NCBI GenBank assembly: GCA_944376235.1
Contig: CALWCA010000011.1
Location: 1 to 64,000 of the forward strand
Length of the DNA stretch: 64,000 nt
DNA from: an uncultured Clostridia bacterium
GTDB lineage: Bacteria; Bacillota; Clostridia; Oscillospirales; Feifaniaceae
Direction of reading: 5' to 3'
Both the position numbers and the translations under genes were made by a program. Shown here one piece after another: positions 63,953 through 64,000 of this stretch. Every line of letters starts with the position of its first letter. The first letter of the stretch is position 1. A model generated the notes under the pieces. The model did no database searches, was not told the DNA's origin, and was given only the letters and a program-made list of their open reading frames with translations.

Positions 63953-64000
63953 GCTTTTGGGCGTCTGGAGCGGGAGTGTGCCCCCCGGTGCAGGCCGGGA

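Overview
The window is a GC-rich chromosome segment of a Gram-positive, Clostridia-type bacterium, most likely an Oscillospirales/Ruminococcaceae-like gut organism. Evidence: the rpmH-rnpA-yidD-yidC-jag-mnmE-mnmG cluster, a G5/3D cell-wall protein, SLH surface proteins, a PurO-type IMP cyclohydrolase beside a stand-alone AICAR transformylase, a ZTP riboswitch, and a candidate sporulation sigma-K promoter. The taxonomic call is inference. No CRISPR array, transposase or integrase gene was seen.

Layout. 1-7.4 kb (minus): a truncated alpha/beta hydrolase, then mnmG, mnmE, jag, yidC, yidD, rnpA and rpmH. dnaA is not beside rpmH and rsmG is not beside mnmG, and the last 17 codons plus stop of mnmG are present a second time just outside the gene. 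7.6-16.1 kb: triple hairpin, M20 peptidase, a cysteine-rich coat-like protein, a zinc-ribbon membrane protein, an alpha/beta hydrolase, a TetR regulator, a secreted protein joining an M28 peptidase to an HExxH domain, and tRNA-Arg(ACG). 16.3-23 kb: the F1Fo ATP synthase operon, in which a shortened delta subunit is fused to the front of alpha. 23-33 kb: GH3 lipoprotein, aldehyde dehydrogenase, G5/3D protein, rplM-rpsI with leader, a TtcA-like enzyme, a GNAT, a coiled-coil membrane protein and a zinc-ribbon protein with a PriA-like tail. 33.5-39.6 kb: a small membrane protein and a complete branched-chain amino-acid ABC transporter (livKHMGF) ending in a CBS-ACT sensor protein.

40.3-54.3 kb (minus): purE-purC-purF-purM-purN-purO-purH(AICARFT)-purD-purL-folD-glyA, under a strong promoter and a ZTP riboswitch with terminator. 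The set runs from PRPP to IMP apart from purB, and folD/glyA supply the one-carbon units used by PurN and PurH. The PurF homologue begins Met-Gly-Gly, so it lacks the usual N-terminal catalytic cysteine. 54.5-63 kb: two large secreted SLH proteins of similar architecture, separated by 0.8 kb holding two C9 tracts and a possible small RNA. 63.5-64 kb: initiator tRNA-fMet whose 3' half is repeated 256 bp downstream, the usual scar of tRNA-targeted integration.

The most unusual items are the delta-alpha ATP synthase fusion, the Cys-less PurF, the cysteine-rich protein with a sigma-K-like promoter, and the 3'-end duplications of mnmG and tRNA-fMet at the two ends of the window.
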